64,000 bases of DNA from Bacteroidota bacterium (GCA_020160935.1 JAIUPL010000027.1:16969-80968); one strand, 5' to 3'. Positions 53,142-61,622 are shown, numbered from the stretch's first letter. A program made the numbers and translations. Notes: generated by a model from the sequence alone, not told the origin.

Positions 53142-53597
53142 TTATATCTCAAAAATCTGCTCCGCGTGGTTCTCCGTATTCACTTTGGAAATGATGCGTT
53201 CGATTTTGCCATTTTCATCGATCACGAAGGTGGTACGGTGTATGCCCATATATGCGCGGCCCATAAATTTCTTCTCACCCCACACCCCGTAGGCTTCCGA
53301 TACGGCATGGCTTTCGTCGGACAAGAGTGAAAAGGGCAGGTTGAATTTATCCTGAAATTTTACGTGTTTTTTCACCGAATCGGGGCTGACTCCCAGCACA
53401 TCGTATCCTTTTGACAGGAAAGAATGGTAACTATCGCGCAGGCTGCACGCTTCGGCGGTGCAACCGGGCGTGTCGTCTTTCGGGTAAAAATACAGCACCA
53501 GTTTTTTGCCTTTGTAATTGGCAAGGCTTACCATTTCGCCTTTTTCATTGGGTGCGGAAAAATCGGGGGCAGGATCGCCTTCTTTCAAATGGAACAT
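53142..53597 (-). CDS. bcp: thiol peroxidase/peroxiredoxin, Bcp/PrxQ type
   Basis: A 151-residue peroxiredoxin that reduces peroxides with thioredoxin. Seen are KLVLYFYPKDDTPGCTAEACSLRDSY (peroxidatic Cys in PGCT and the nearby resolving Cys of the atypical 2-Cys PrxQ type) and the conserved Arg in IHRTTFVID. Cytoplasmic. Its start codon abuts the palindrome at 53598, and a TACCTTTA box on the minus strand within the palindrome core (7 of 8) is the likely promoter. Confidence 0.95.
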   Translation of the reverse strand: MFHLKEGDPAPDFSAPNEKGEMVSLANYKGKKLVLYFYPKDDTPGCTAEACSLRDSYHSFLSKGYDVLGVSPDSVKKHVKFQDKFNLPFSLLSDESHAVSEAYGVWGEKKFMGRAYMGIHRTTFVIDENGKIERIISKVNTENHAEQIFEI

Positions 53598-53790
53598 ATG
53601 AGTGGAGAGTAGTGAGTGGTGAGTAGTGAGTAGTGAGTAGTGAGTGGTGAGTAATGAGTGGTGAGTGGGTTAACCTTAAAGGTAATATTTTGTTCATTCT
53701 ACTTTTAAATCTCCAAGTACCTTTGCCCCAAACCCACTACTCACCACTCACCACTCACTACTCACTACTGACTACTCACCACTCACTATT
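53598..53790. repeat. palindrome, GTGAGTA/GTGAGTG heptamer arms, between divergent starts
   Basis: Heptamers GTGAGTA and GTGAGTG with their mirror run right up to the ATG of hldD (53791) and the ATG of the peroxiredoxin gene (53597). The 70-bp centre holds TACCTTTG (53718-53725, plus) and TACCTTTA on minus, so both transcripts would carry a heptamer arm as 5' leader. Confidence 0.94.
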
Positions 53791-54783
53791 ATGATCGTCG
53801 TTACCGGTGCGGCCGGATTCATTGGCTCCTGCATGATCAAACGCCTCAACGATGCGGGATACACAGACATTCTGGCTGTGGATGATTTCAGCAGACCTGA
53901 CAAACAGGTAAATCTTTCTTTCAAAAAGGTCAGCAGCCAGATGCACCGGCTGAACCTCATTCGCTGGCTGGAACGCAACCATGTAGATGTGGAAGCCGTG
54001 CTTCACATCGGCGCGCGCACCGATACCACAGAAATGAATACGGCTATTTTCGACGAACTCAACCTCGAATACTCCAAGGCCTTGTGGATGTTGTGCGCAG
54101 GATTTCAGATTCCATTTTTGTATGCCAGCAGTGCGGCCACCTACGGACTTGGCGAGCATGGCTACGTCGATGATCATGCGCTTATTCCGCTGCTGAAGCC
54201 GCTCAATCCGTACGGACAAAGCAAGCAGGATTTTGATGTGTGGGTACTGGAAACACTTGCCAAAGGCGGCGCCGACGCTTCGGCCATGGCACCGCCGCAT
54301 TGGGCGGGCTTCAAGTTTTTCAACGTGTATGGCCCCAATGAATACCACAAAGGCCGCATGGCCTCGGTTATTTTTCATACCACCCGCAAAATCAAGGCTA
54401 CCGGCGAAATGCAACTTTTTCGCTCGCACCGCCCCGATTTCAAGGACGGCGAACAAAGCCGCGATTTTATTTATGTGAAAGATGTGGTGGATGTGCTGCT
54501 CTTTTTCCTCGAAAAAAGGCCACCCAGTGCTATCTATAACCTGGGCACCGGAAAAGCGCGCACTTTCCTGGATCTGGCCAAAGGAACCTTCCGGGCTATG
54601 AATCTGGAACCCAATATTTCCTTTATCGATACGCCGGCCGACATACGCGATACTTATCAGTATTTTACCGAAGCCGATATGAGCAAACTGCGGCAAGCCG
54701 GTTATCACCAGCCATTTTACGGACTGGAAGAAGGCATCGAGGATTATGTGCAGCGGTATTTGCGGGAAGAAGTGATTTACTAG
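53791..54783 (+). CDS. hldD: ADP-L-glycero-D-manno-heptose-6-epimerase
   Basis: A 330-residue NAD(P)-dependent epimerase that makes the heptose precursor of LPS. Seen are IVVTGAAGFIGSCMIKRLND (Rossmann), LYASSAATYGLGEHGY (Ser/Thr of the triad), the YGQSK motif in NPYGQSKQDFD, and HKGRMASVIFHTTRKI with DFIYVKDVVDVLLFFL. Cytoplasmic. Convergent with two small membrane-protein genes. The initiating ATG is set directly after the palindrome. Confidence 0.93.
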   Translation: MIVVTGAAGFIGSCMIKRLNDAGYTDILAVDDFSRPDKQVNLSFKKVSSQMHRLNLIRWLERNHVDVEAVLHIGARTDTTEMNTAIFDELNLEYSKALWMLCAGFQIPFLYASSAATYGLGEHGYVDDHALIPLLKPLNPYGQSKQDFDVWVLETLAKGGADASAMAPPHWAGFKFFNVYGPNEYHKGRMASVIFHTTRKIKATGEMQLFRSHRPDFKDGEQSRDFIYVKDVVDVLLFFLEKRPPSAIYNLGTGKARTFLDLAKGTFRAMNLEPNISFIDTPADIRDTYQYFTEADMSKLRQAGYHQPFYGLEEGIEDYVQRYLREEVIY

Positions 54784-54790
54784 GGCGCAA

Positions 54791-55084
54791 TTACTTTCCC
54801 ACAAATCCTTCTTTCAGCATAAACACCGTCATAAGCAGGGTAGGCAAAAAATACAGCACAGACATTAAAATGCCGTTGCGCATGTGTTCGCCCGTCATAT
54901 CTCCTTTTGCATGGAGGCGCAGGCAGTCGATGATGATGCGCCCGGCGCCGTACAATCCCCATAGCAAGAAAAATGCGGATATGCCTTTGTTCAGCATGGG
55001 CAGAAATGTCGGCATGGGCTGCTCTACCCACTGATAATATGCGTATGTACCAATGTACAGGCACATGTAGTAAAAGAAGTACAT
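54791..55084 (-). CDS. small integral membrane protein
   Basis: A protein of 97 residues with three predicted helices (MYFFYYMCLYIGTYAYY, ISAFFLLWGLYGAGRIIID and NGILMSVLYFLPTLLMTVFML). An upstream start at 55111 (106 residues) is possible. I do not recognise a family. It lies 34 bp downstream of another small membrane-protein gene on the same strand, likely an operon, and convergent with hldD. Confidence 0.68.
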   Translation of the reverse strand: MYFFYYMCLYIGTYAYYQWVEQPMPTFLPMLNKGISAFFLLWGLYGAGRIIIDCLRLHAKGDMTGEHMRNGILMSVLYFLPTLLMTVFMLKEGFVGK

Positions 55085-55117
55085 AGTGACTTGGCTTTGG
55101 CAGTGAGACAATACGGG

Positions 55118-55429
55118 TTAATTCCAGCGGGCATTTTTGCCCGCCAACACTACGACGGCCAGCCAGAATAAATACGGAAGCGCCACCACCAGTGGCCCCG
55201 ACACAAGCGATATGGCGGCCGTCGCCCGGTCGTGGTTTTTAAGATAAATGCTGCCTGCAAGAACGATGAGCATAATGGACATCAATGCCGACCACAGCAG
55301 GATATACCGCGTGGTAGGGGCCGCATACTGTCCGAATACGCCTTGCAAAAATTCGCGCCAGCCATACAAAGCGGCCAGTACATTGAGGAGCCAAAGGCCC
55401 CAGAAGAGGGTTAAAGTTGTTTTCGACAT
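55118..55429 (-). CDS. small integral membrane protein
   Basis: A 103-residue protein with three or four predicted helices (LFWGLWLLNVLAALYGW, ILLWSALMSIMLIVLAGSIYL, AISLVSGPLVVALPYLFWLAVVVL). I do not recognise a family. It is next to the other small membrane protein and downstream of the broken hepT gene on the same strand; whether it shares their transcript is unknown. Confidence 0.68.
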   Translation of the reverse strand: MSKTTLTLFWGLWLLNVLAALYGWREFLQGVFGQYAAPTTRYILLWSALMSIMLIVLAGSIYLKNHDRATAAISLVSGPLVVALPYLFWLAVVVLAGKNARWN

Positions 55430-55477
55430 GGTATTTTTTGATAAGTTGAAAGAGTTACGGAATAAATTTCTGTCAAA

Positions 55478-55821
55478 CTACTTCAATTCATCGATGATAG
55501 TACTCATTTTTTCCTTTAATAAAATCAAGTCAGAGGTGGCTACTCTCCATATCATACCTAACGTAACTCCAAAATATTGGTGAATCACCACTTCTCTCAT
55601 TCCAGCCATCTCTTTCCATGGAATATCAGGATATTGAGTCCTGGTTGTGTTTGAAAGGTTTTTTACAGCCTCGCCAATGATTTCAATCCTGCGAAGTACT
55701 GCATCCTGTTTTCAATATTTTCCTCAAACTCTTTTTCAGTTAAACCAGACACATATCGCCCAATGAGGTCTATGGACTCATAAATCTCTTCCAGAAATAA
55801 TATTTCATCCCGCTTAGCCAT
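55478..55821 (-). pseudogene. hepT: hepT, HEPN-type toxin gene with a frameshift
   Basis: Read in two frames, this gives a HepT-type HEPN RNase-fold protein. The first frame gives MAKRDEILFLEEIYESIDLI and ends in EENIEN; the second continues DAVLRRIEIIGEAVKNLSN and contains the catalytic motif REVVIHQY (R-x4-H-x-Y). One base is missing at about 55710, in AACAGGATGC, where AAC-nAG-GATGC is expected (family form ENQDA or similar). The span is 344 bp, not a multiple of three. The start overlaps the mntA stop by 8 bp, the normal order of the pair. Either a true loss of the toxin or a sequencing error. Confidence 0.85.
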
Positions 55822-56098
55822 AAATCCTGATTTCCTCTGACAGAATCCTTTGACGCAGTCTAGGTTTTATGGCCTCATATTCAACCAAATCCACTTTGCT
55901 ACCAAGGATTTCTTCAAGTTCGAACTTAATACCAACGAATTCTAGTAGGCTGATTTGGGTGCCAAATTCCACCAACAGATCGATATCACTCCCTTTTCGG
56001 GTATGGCCCATTGCCACAGACCCAAAAATGCCGGCACGTTTAATGTGGTGCTTTATGAGGGTTGGTGTGATTTTATATGTTATTTCATCGATCTGCAT
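55814..56098 (-). CDS. mntA: MntA-type nucleotidyltransferase antitoxin
   Basis: A 94-residue minimal nucleotidyltransferase. The motif GSVAMGHTRKGSDID (G-S-x10-D-x-D) matches the MntA antitoxin that AMPylates the HepT toxin to silence it. The third acid is likely in KVDLVEYEAI. It is intact, with the hepT frame following at an 8-bp overlap, and lies 18 bp downstream of a large helicase gene on the same strand, so the three may be cotranscribed. Confidence 0.92.
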   Translation of the reverse strand: MQIDEITYKITPTLIKHHIKRAGIFGSVAMGHTRKGSDIDLLVEFGTQISLLEFVGIKFELEEILGSKVDLVEYEAIKPRLRQRILSEEIRIYG

Positions 56099-56116
56099 GA
56101 TTCCAGTATTTTAGAG

Positions 56117-59100
56117 TTACTGCTGCTGCAACAACTTGCTGGCCAATTTCCTGGCCTCCTGTTTCGGGCTTTTCCACCAGTGCGCCGACAATACGGGCAC
56201 ATATGCAATGCCCTGTTTCCGGAAATAATGCCCCAGTTTTTCTTCCCATTCATAACTGGGCATGGGCGTAGGCGCCAGCACCCCGTCGAACGCCAGCACA
56301 CTGCTTTGCTCTTCCGGGCCTTTGCCTTCTATAAACAGCGGCGCCCGCACGCCGGCGGCCATGGCCGAGCGTTTCATCTGGTTTTGCTCGAAGTACGGGC
56401 GCAGGGCCAGTTCCACCTCCTCGCTGAACAGCGTGGGCTCGAAATACGAATCGGTATATTGCAACAAGGCCTTCATCTTGTTGAGTTGCTCTTCTGCCGC
56501 TTCGCGTTCGCCCCGCTGGATGAAATCGGCGAAGGTGACCAGGTGCGACAAGATGCAGGTGCCCAGGAAGTTTTTGTCGGCCGCCAGTACCGAGTGCAGG
56601 CCTTCGGGTATGGAGTGGGCAATGTAAAACTTCTGCGTAGCGCGGGTGAGCACCACGTGCAACTGATTGAAACCCAATTGACTATTCCAGAAATACAGGT
56701 GGCGTGTAAGCGTGCCTTGCGCATCGATCACGCCGTGTGTGAGCGACAACAGCAACACATCGACGTGCTGGCCTTGCAGTTCTGAAAACTGGTACACACC
56801 CAGACCATTGAGGTACAGTTGCTGAATTTTTTCCCAGCCCGCCATTTTACGCTGGCGGATTTTCAGCAGTTGCCCTGCAATGAGGTCGCGTTGTTCCACC
56901 GTAGCGCACGCGATACCCACCACCGGGTAGGTATTGGCAGGCGTGGGTTCTATGAGGTTGAGCCAGTCGATGATCTGACGGGCTTCGGCTTCATTGGTGC
57001 CACTGATCTCGTCATATCGGCCCTCCACGTTGGTAACTACGGTAGAGTCGAGTGCGCTGCGGCCGGAAGGAATGCGTTTGAACGGCGTATCGAACGCGAT
57101 TTTATTGAACCGCACCCAGCCTTCGGGTGTGTCCTGGTGGTGGTATTGCAATTGCTGCGTTTTGGCGCCGATGCCTTTGCAAAATTCCAGAATATCGTCT
57201 TCAGCAAAAGGCGTCATATCCTGTTTGGCGTCGCCGAACACCACGAGGTGCCGCGCCAGATCGAACAGGTGGTAACACTCCTGCTTGGGAATATTGTGCG
57301 CTTCGTCGACCAGTACAAGGTCGAACACCATATTGGACAACTGCACCACATCCAGCGCCACTTCCGGTGTGGTAAGTAGCACAGGCAAGGTTTCGGTAAG
57401 TGCTTCTATGTGGTTGTGAAACAATTCCTCGGCTTTGAGATTGGCCGAAAGTTTCCGGTTGTCTTTTCCAAACCAGTTTTTGTAGGCCTTCGAATTGGCC
57501 GATTTCAGGGATTTCAGCGCTTTGTTTTTGCGTTCCTGCCATTGTGTGCTGATTTGCCCCGGCAGCAGTCGCTTCAGTTCGCGGCTGTAATCAGCGAGGT
57601 CTTCCAGTGTTTGGGTATCCCATTGCAGGCCGGGGTGGAATTCGTTTTGCAACAGGTAGTGCAGGTACCAACTTTCAAAAGCAGCCTGCCAGTTTTGCGG
57701 TTTGATTTTGCAAAGCGCGCGCACGGCTTTTTGAGCCGGCGCCGGCAGGGAAAGCCAGTGTTTTTGCCAGATATAAAAATCGTCGAAATCGCGCAGGTAA
57801 AATTGTGTGTCTTCCAGCCGTGCAATCAGGTCTTCCAGAAACTCCTGGCGTTTCGGAATGGTCAGCATCTCGTGTTTCAGGGCATCCTGGTACAGTCCGG
57901 CGTTGTTGAATTCGTCGAGGAAAATATCGAGCGAATACTCCAGGTCTTTGATTTGCTCCTTGAAATCGAGTTCGGAGTGGATGCTTTTGGCATTGAGTCG
58001 GCGCACATCTTCACGCACGATGGCCGGAATACGTTTGCGCCACATGCGCAGCGCAGCATCGAAGTCTTTGGTAAATTCGCTGATTTTCCGAATGTTGCGG
58101 TTGTCGAAGTTGGGCGGGAAATCAAACTCAAAGTATTTCCGGAGGCTGTAAGTGCGCCGCATTTCCTCGAAAATAACTCCCAGGCGTTCCTTGGCCGCCA
58201 CGATTTCCTTATAGCGGTCGCTGAACACGCCGTACAGTTTTTCCACATTGGAAATGGCCTTTTCAAAATCGGGGCCAAAGCGCGTCACGCCATCTTCGAG
58301 GCCGTCGCGGATGCGCTTGACGTATGCCGACAGATCGGAAAAATACTGTTCGTAGTGGTCGAGCAGGCTTTCCGAGTAGTCATTGGTTTTGGAAATAAAG
58401 CGGTGGTGCAACCCCGTGGCTTTTGCCATCAGAATATTCACCTGCTCTTCCGTCCAGGCCCGGCCGCGTTCATTGGAGTATTCCGTAAAAATGTGGTGGC
58501 TGAGTTTGTTCAGCGGGTGATGCAGCGTGGGAAAACGACGGAACAAAGGTTCGGAAGCATAAATAGCCTCCACGATCGTATCGTACTCCTCTTTTTTGAA
58601 AACAAAATCCTGCGTATTCAACTGACTGAGCAGCAGTTCCTTACCTTCCGTTCTGTTGGCGCGCAGGTAGCGCCCTACGGTTTCTGTAAAACTCAGGTTA
58701 CCAAACAGCGGCGTATGCAATTCGTCCCAGGCAGAATCCAGTTTCTGTTGTTCGCGCTGGGTTTTGTTCAGCACGGTTTTGAACATTTCCGGGTCGTAGG
58801 TGGCCTTGCTTTTTGATTCCGCAGACATGCGCAGCATATCTGCCAGCATGAGTTTGTCGTTTTCCAGGTCGCGCAGCACGAAGGAACATTCTCCTACGCC
58901 CTTTTCCAGCAGGAATTTTTGTGCGCGCCGCAACGCGCCGATACTTTTGGATACGACGAGGCATTTTTTTCCATTGGACAAGGCATTCATCACAATGGCC
59001 GAAATCAGGTAGGTTTTTCCAGATCCGGAGGCGCCTTCCACCACGGTCAGGGCATTGCGTTGCACCGCACTCATGACCGAACGCTGGGAAGGGTCGAGCG

Positions 59101-59866
59101 GGAGCAGTGAAAACGAATGCCCCCAGTCCTTGCTGTCGGCGGGCAAATCGGGTGCTACGATCGGTGGTTGTGTCACAGTGGTGCGGGGCAGGGCAGGGAA
59201 GATACCTGCCACGGCCGACCAGCACAGACGGCCCTCCTCGATAAAGGATTGCGTTTCTTCGATCAGCGGAAATGGCTGGATGCTGAGCGGAAGTCCGTCT
59301 TCCGTGAGGTTGAGCAGCAGGCGGATACTGTCTGACAATTCACCGAACGTATTGGCTGTCAGTGTTTTGGAATCCACCAGCTGTTGAACTTTGGCCGATA
59401 GATCAGTGCCATACAAGGCATCCAGCAAGTGAAACAGCGGGTAATTGGGCATCACGCCGAGCGAGGTATTGCGCAGCACGTGCCAGAAATCAGCCTGTTG
59501 CTGATCGGGTTCCAGCGAAATTTGCCAGATAAACATCGGCGCCGCTACTTCCTGTCCGCCTACCCGTGCCAGCACAAACGGGTAACCGATACCCAGGTTT
59601 TTGGTGCCGAACACCTTTTCGCGGTTGCGGGCTTCGAAATACAGGTGACTAAGCCAATCGCCCGCCGGATGATTGGCTTGTATGACCAGGTCGAAAGAAC
59701 GATTATCGATCAGTTCGTGTATGCACTGGATCGCAAAACTGTCGTTCAACGCGCACAGGTCGCTTCGAACCGGGGGTTGAGGCCGGGCATTGAGCCATTC
59801 GAGTGCGGCGCCGCTGTATGCAGCAGAAGTTGTGGCAACGGAGGCAGGAGTATTGGTTTCAGACAT
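56117..59866 (-). CDS. large SF1 (Upf1-like) helicase with C-terminal Vsr-like nuclease-fold domain
   Basis: A 1249-residue protein of a defence-type helicase group. A 260-residue N-terminal region of unknown fold is followed by SF1B motifs: VVEGASGSGKTYLI (Walker A, about 282), a long insertion rich in helices (about 330-830), VLVDEAHNIP (motif II, about 852), LVVFGDAKQD (motif III), ELQGQHVDVLLLSLTHG (motif V) and LHVVLTRATQKF (motif VI, about 1072). The C-terminal 110 residues (VLAFDGVLAP ... YEWEEKLGHYFRKQGIAYVPVLSAHWWKSP) have the outline of a Vsr/DUF559-type endonuclease fold, but the catalytic acid and Lys pattern is not clear. Role in nucleic-acid defence is inferred. Followed by mntA-hepT. 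Confidence 0.87.
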   Translation of the reverse strand: MSETNTPASVATTSAAYSGAALEWLNARPQPPVRSDLCALNDSFAIQCIHELIDNRSFDLVIQANHPAGDWLSHLYFEARNREKVFGTKNLGIGYPFVLARVGGQEVAAPMFIWQISLEPDQQQADFWHVLRNTSLGVMPNYPLFHLLDALYGTDLSAKVQQLVDSKTLTANTFGELSDSIRLLLNLTEDGLPLSIQPFPLIEETQSFIEEGRLCWSAVAGIFPALPRTTVTQPPIVAPDLPADSKDWGHSFSLLPLDPSQRSVMSAVQRNALTVVEGASGSGKTYLISAIVMNALSNGKKCLVVSKSIGALRRAQKFLLEKGVGECSFVLRDLENDKLMLADMLRMSAESKSKATYDPEMFKTVLNKTQREQQKLDSAWDELHTPLFGNLSFTETVGRYLRANRTEGKELLLSQLNTQDFVFKKEEYDTIVEAIYASEPLFRRFPTLHHPLNKLSHHIFTEYSNERGRAWTEEQVNILMAKATGLHHRFISKTNDYSESLLDHYEQYFSDLSAYVKRIRDGLEDGVTRFGPDFEKAISNVEKLYGVFSDRYKEIVAAKERLGVIFEEMRRTYSLRKYFEFDFPPNFDNRNIRKISEFTKDFDAALRMWRKRIPAIVREDVRRLNAKSIHSELDFKEQIKDLEYSLDIFLDEFNNAGLYQDALKHEMLTIPKRQEFLEDLIARLEDTQFYLRDFDDFYIWQKHWLSLPAPAQKAVRALCKIKPQNWQAAFESWYLHYLLQNEFHPGLQWDTQTLEDLADYSRELKRLLPGQISTQWQERKNKALKSLKSANSKAYKNWFGKDNRKLSANLKAEELFHNHIEALTETLPVLLTTPEVALDVVQLSNMVFDLVLVDEAHNIPKQECYHLFDLARHLVVFGDAKQDMTPFAEDDILEFCKGIGAKTQQLQYHHQDTPEGWVRFNKIAFDTPFKRIPSGRSALDSTVVTNVEGRYDEISGTNEAEARQIIDWLNLIEPTPANTYPVVGIACATVEQRDLIAGQLLKIRQRKMAGWEKIQQLYLNGLGVYQFSELQGQHVDVLLLSLTHGVIDAQGTLTRHLYFWNSQLGFNQLHVVLTRATQKFYIAHSIPEGLHSVLAADKNFLGTCILSHLVTFADFIQRGEREAAEEQLNKMKALLQYTDSYFEPTLFSEEVELALRPYFEQNQMKRSAMAAGVRAPLFIEGKGPEEQSSVLAFDGVLAPTPMPSYEWEEKLGHYFRKQGIAYVPVLSAHWWKSPKQEARKLASKLLQQQ

Positions 59867-59989
59867 AAGGCTTTTCTTATCACGCGTACTTACAACGCAA
59901 AAGAACGCATTTTGGTGGAAGTGAGGCCGAAAATGAATACCAGAAAATTTTGCTTCACTGAATGCACTGAAATTTCAGGTGAAACACGC

Positions 59990-59997
59990 TACCTTTG
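59990..59997 (+). promoter_or_regulatory. minus-7 box TACCTTTG of the SRP RNA gene
   Basis: A full TAnnTTTG match whose 3' end lies 4 bp before the SRP RNA 5' end, the spacing expected for a transcript start at about 60001. A CTGAAATTTCAG palindrome is at 59968-59979. Confidence 0.75.
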
Positions 59998-60000
59998 CGG

Positions 60001-60091
60001 CGTGCCGGGCGACCAGCTCCTGCAAAACCTCCCCAGGGCAGAAATGCAGCAAGGATATGTGGTCGTAGCGGTGTGTTCGGCACTTTTTTTT
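60001..60091 (+). ncRNA. ffs: signal recognition particle RNA (4.5S type)
   Basis: A small bacterial SRP RNA, which with Ffh targets membrane proteins. The closing stem is GTGCCG (60002-60007) with CGGCAC (60078-60083), and GACCA/TGGTC (60011-60015, 60060-60064) forms an inner helix. The apical domain IV hallmark is CCCCAGG-GCA-GAAA-TGC-AGCAAGG (60031-60054), a GNRA-type loop closed by GCA/TGC, with the asymmetric internal loop of the Ffh site. A T run (60084-60091) ends it. The remaining gap up to the transaldolase ATG contains one hairpin region. Confidence 0.88.
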
Positions 60092-60092
60092 C

Positions 60093-60166
60093 GACGGGCG
60101 AATAAGCGATTGTAGGAAGGAGCGATTTTTTTTCGCTTTATTTCAACACGGCTTATTCGCCCGTTT
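60093..60166. repeat. inverted repeat GGGCGAATAAGC downstream of ffs
   Basis: GACGGGCGAATAAGC (60093-60107) is mirrored by GCTTATTCGCCCGTT (60151-60165), with an inner AGCGA-T8-CGCT hairpin (60121-60136). It may be a second terminator or the leader structure of the transaldolase gene. It does not use heptamer words. Confidence 0.8.
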
Positions 60167-60209
60167 CCTTTTCCAACAACTCAACCGTTCACATACTGCT
60201 CTCCAACCC

Positions 60210-60875
60210 ATGTTATTTTTTGTAGATACTGCCAACCTCGACCACATCAAGGAAGCCAGCGAACTGGGCATTCTCGACGGCGTGACCACCAATCCTTCGC
60301 TCATGGCCAAGGAAGGCATCTCGGGCGATAATGCTGTGCTGCAACACTACCAAAAAATCTGCGAAATCGTCGGCCCCGGCCACGATGTAAGTGCAGAAGT
60401 GATTTCCACTGATTATGCCGGCATGGTAAAAGAAGGAAAAAAACTGGCCGAACTGCACGAAAACATCGTGGTAAAGGTTCCTATGACGGTCGACGGCGTG
60501 AAAGCCATTTCCCATTTTTCGGAAATCGGCATCAGAACCAACTGCACGCTGGTGTTCTCTGCCGGTCAGGCCATCCTGGCTGCCAAAGCCGGCGCCACCT
60601 ACCTCAGCCCTTTCATCGGCCGCATCGACGATATGTCGTGGGAAGGTATCGACCTGATCAAGGAAATTGTGGAAGTTTATACTACCCAGGGCTACGAAAC
60701 GGCCATCCTGGCTGCCAGCATCCGCTCGCCGCTGCACATCGTTCAGTGCGCCAAAGCCGGCGCCGATGTGGTGACTTGCCCACTATCTGCCATCAAAGGT
60801 CTGTTCTACCACCCGCTGACAGACATCGGGCTGGAGAAGTTTTTGGCGGATCATAAGAAGAGCCAACTTTCTTAA
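60210..60875 (+). CDS. transaldolase/fructose-6-phosphate aldolase family protein
   Basis: A 221-residue class I aldolase of the small transaldolase subfamily (TalB3/FSA-like). MLFFVDTANLDHIKEA, VTTNPSLMAKEG, the Schiff-base Lys in VVKVPMTVDGVKA, and ATYLSPFIGRIDD and ILAASIRSPLHIVQCAKAGADVVTCP are the family signature. It transfers dihydroxyacetone units between sugar phosphates in the pentose phosphate pathway. Cytoplasmic. The stop overlaps the start of the repeat at 60874. Confidence 0.94.
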   Translation: MLFFVDTANLDHIKEASELGILDGVTTNPSLMAKEGISGDNAVLQHYQKICEIVGPGHDVSAEVISTDYAGMVKEGKKLAELHENIVVKVPMTVDGVKAISHFSEIGIRTNCTLVFSAGQAILAAKAGATYLSPFIGRIDDMSWEGIDLIKEIVEVYTTQGYETAILAASIRSPLHIVQCAKAGADVVTCPLSAIKGLFYHPLTDIGLEKFLADHKKSQLS

Positions 60876-61022
60876 AAGTCCTGAGTCTACAGTCCTGAGT
60901 CCTGAGTCTGTAGAGTAGACCGCGTTGCTTTTGGCTTCACAAAATTGGATGCCAAAAGCAACGCGGTCTACTCTACAGACTCAGGACTCAGGACTGTAGA
61001 CTCAGGACTTATGACTCAGGAC
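60874..61022. repeat. palindrome, GAGTCCT arms with mirrored variant, convergent genes
   Basis: GAGTCCT arms with an identical variant (TCTACAGTCC) on both sides, junction TGTAGAGTAGACC, inner stem GCGTTGC, core TTGGCTTC-ACAAAATT-GGATGCCAA. The right arm carries one more outer heptamer pair than the left. It supplies the last residues and stop of the gene at 61009. Confidence 0.96.
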
Positions 61023-61326
61023 TGTCTTTGTCTTCCCCCAGCAATTCCTTCGCTTTATCACTCAGAAATCCGAGTGCGCCGCCTTCATGGGCGGCAATTT
61101 TTTCCTTGGCGGCTTGTGCTTCGGCGAGTTTGGCAGCGGCTTCGGCTTTTGCCTCGGCGGCCATGGCTTCGGCTTTTTCGCTCCACTCGGAGAGTTTTTC
61201 GGACGCAGCGTCCGTCAGTTCGCCTATTTTTTCGGAAGCGACGTCTTTGAGTTCGCCCAATTTTTCAGCAGCCTTTTCGGCAGCCTCTTTTGCATTGTCC
61301 TGGATGTTTTTGAGAAAATCTTCCAC
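61009..61326 (-). CDS. Ala/Glu/Lys-rich helical protein (LEA-like)
   Basis: A protein of about 105 residues (start GTG 61326), almost wholly charged and alanine-rich amphipathic helix (NAKEAAEKAAEKLGELKDV, AEAKAEAAAKLAEAQAAKEK). It resembles LEA-like or apolipoprotein-like stress proteins; no family assignment is possible. The last residues DKDSPES and the stop are encoded by the palindrome at 60874. Upstream in-frame codons are repeat-derived. Confidence 0.65.
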   Translation of the reverse strand: MEDFLKNIQDNAKEAAEKAAEKLGELKDVASEKIGELTDAASEKLSEWSEKAEAMAAEAKAEAAAKLAEAQAAKEKIAAHEGGALGFLSDKAKELLGEDKDSPES

Positions 61327-61328
61327 TT

Positions 61329-61497
61329 TGATAGAGGTGATAGAGCGTGAGAGAGTGAGAGTTGTGAGAGATCGTAGAGTCCACCACGTTCTCTTAAGCC
61401 TCAAAGATACGAATGACTTTTCCTTCTCACAACTCTCACATCTCTCACTCTCTCACATCTCTCACTCTCTCACTCTCTCACCCTCTCACGCTCTATT
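61329..61497. repeat. asymmetric repeat, GTGAGAG arms
   Basis: GTGAGAG words on the left (61342-61378), junction CGTAGAGTCCACC, then a centre lacking the mirrored inner stem, then CTCTCAC words to 61490. The core has been lost or replaced. It lies in the 5' region of two divergent genes. Confidence 0.88.
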
Positions 61498-61622
61498 TTT
61501 GGCATAGTGTTTGAATTTACACCCCTGTTTTCAAATCATCCTTTAATCACGCCAGCGGTTTCTTGCGGGACATACTATGAGAGAAAGTGTCCCTTTTTCC
61601 GATGGTCTCATGAAAAGTTTTT

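Noticed and set aside
54780..55064. 94-residue minus-strand ORF overlapping the small membrane protein
   Set aside because: It is out of frame with the hydrophobic helices of the 54791 gene and has a biased, His/Arg-rich composition typical of a shadow frame.
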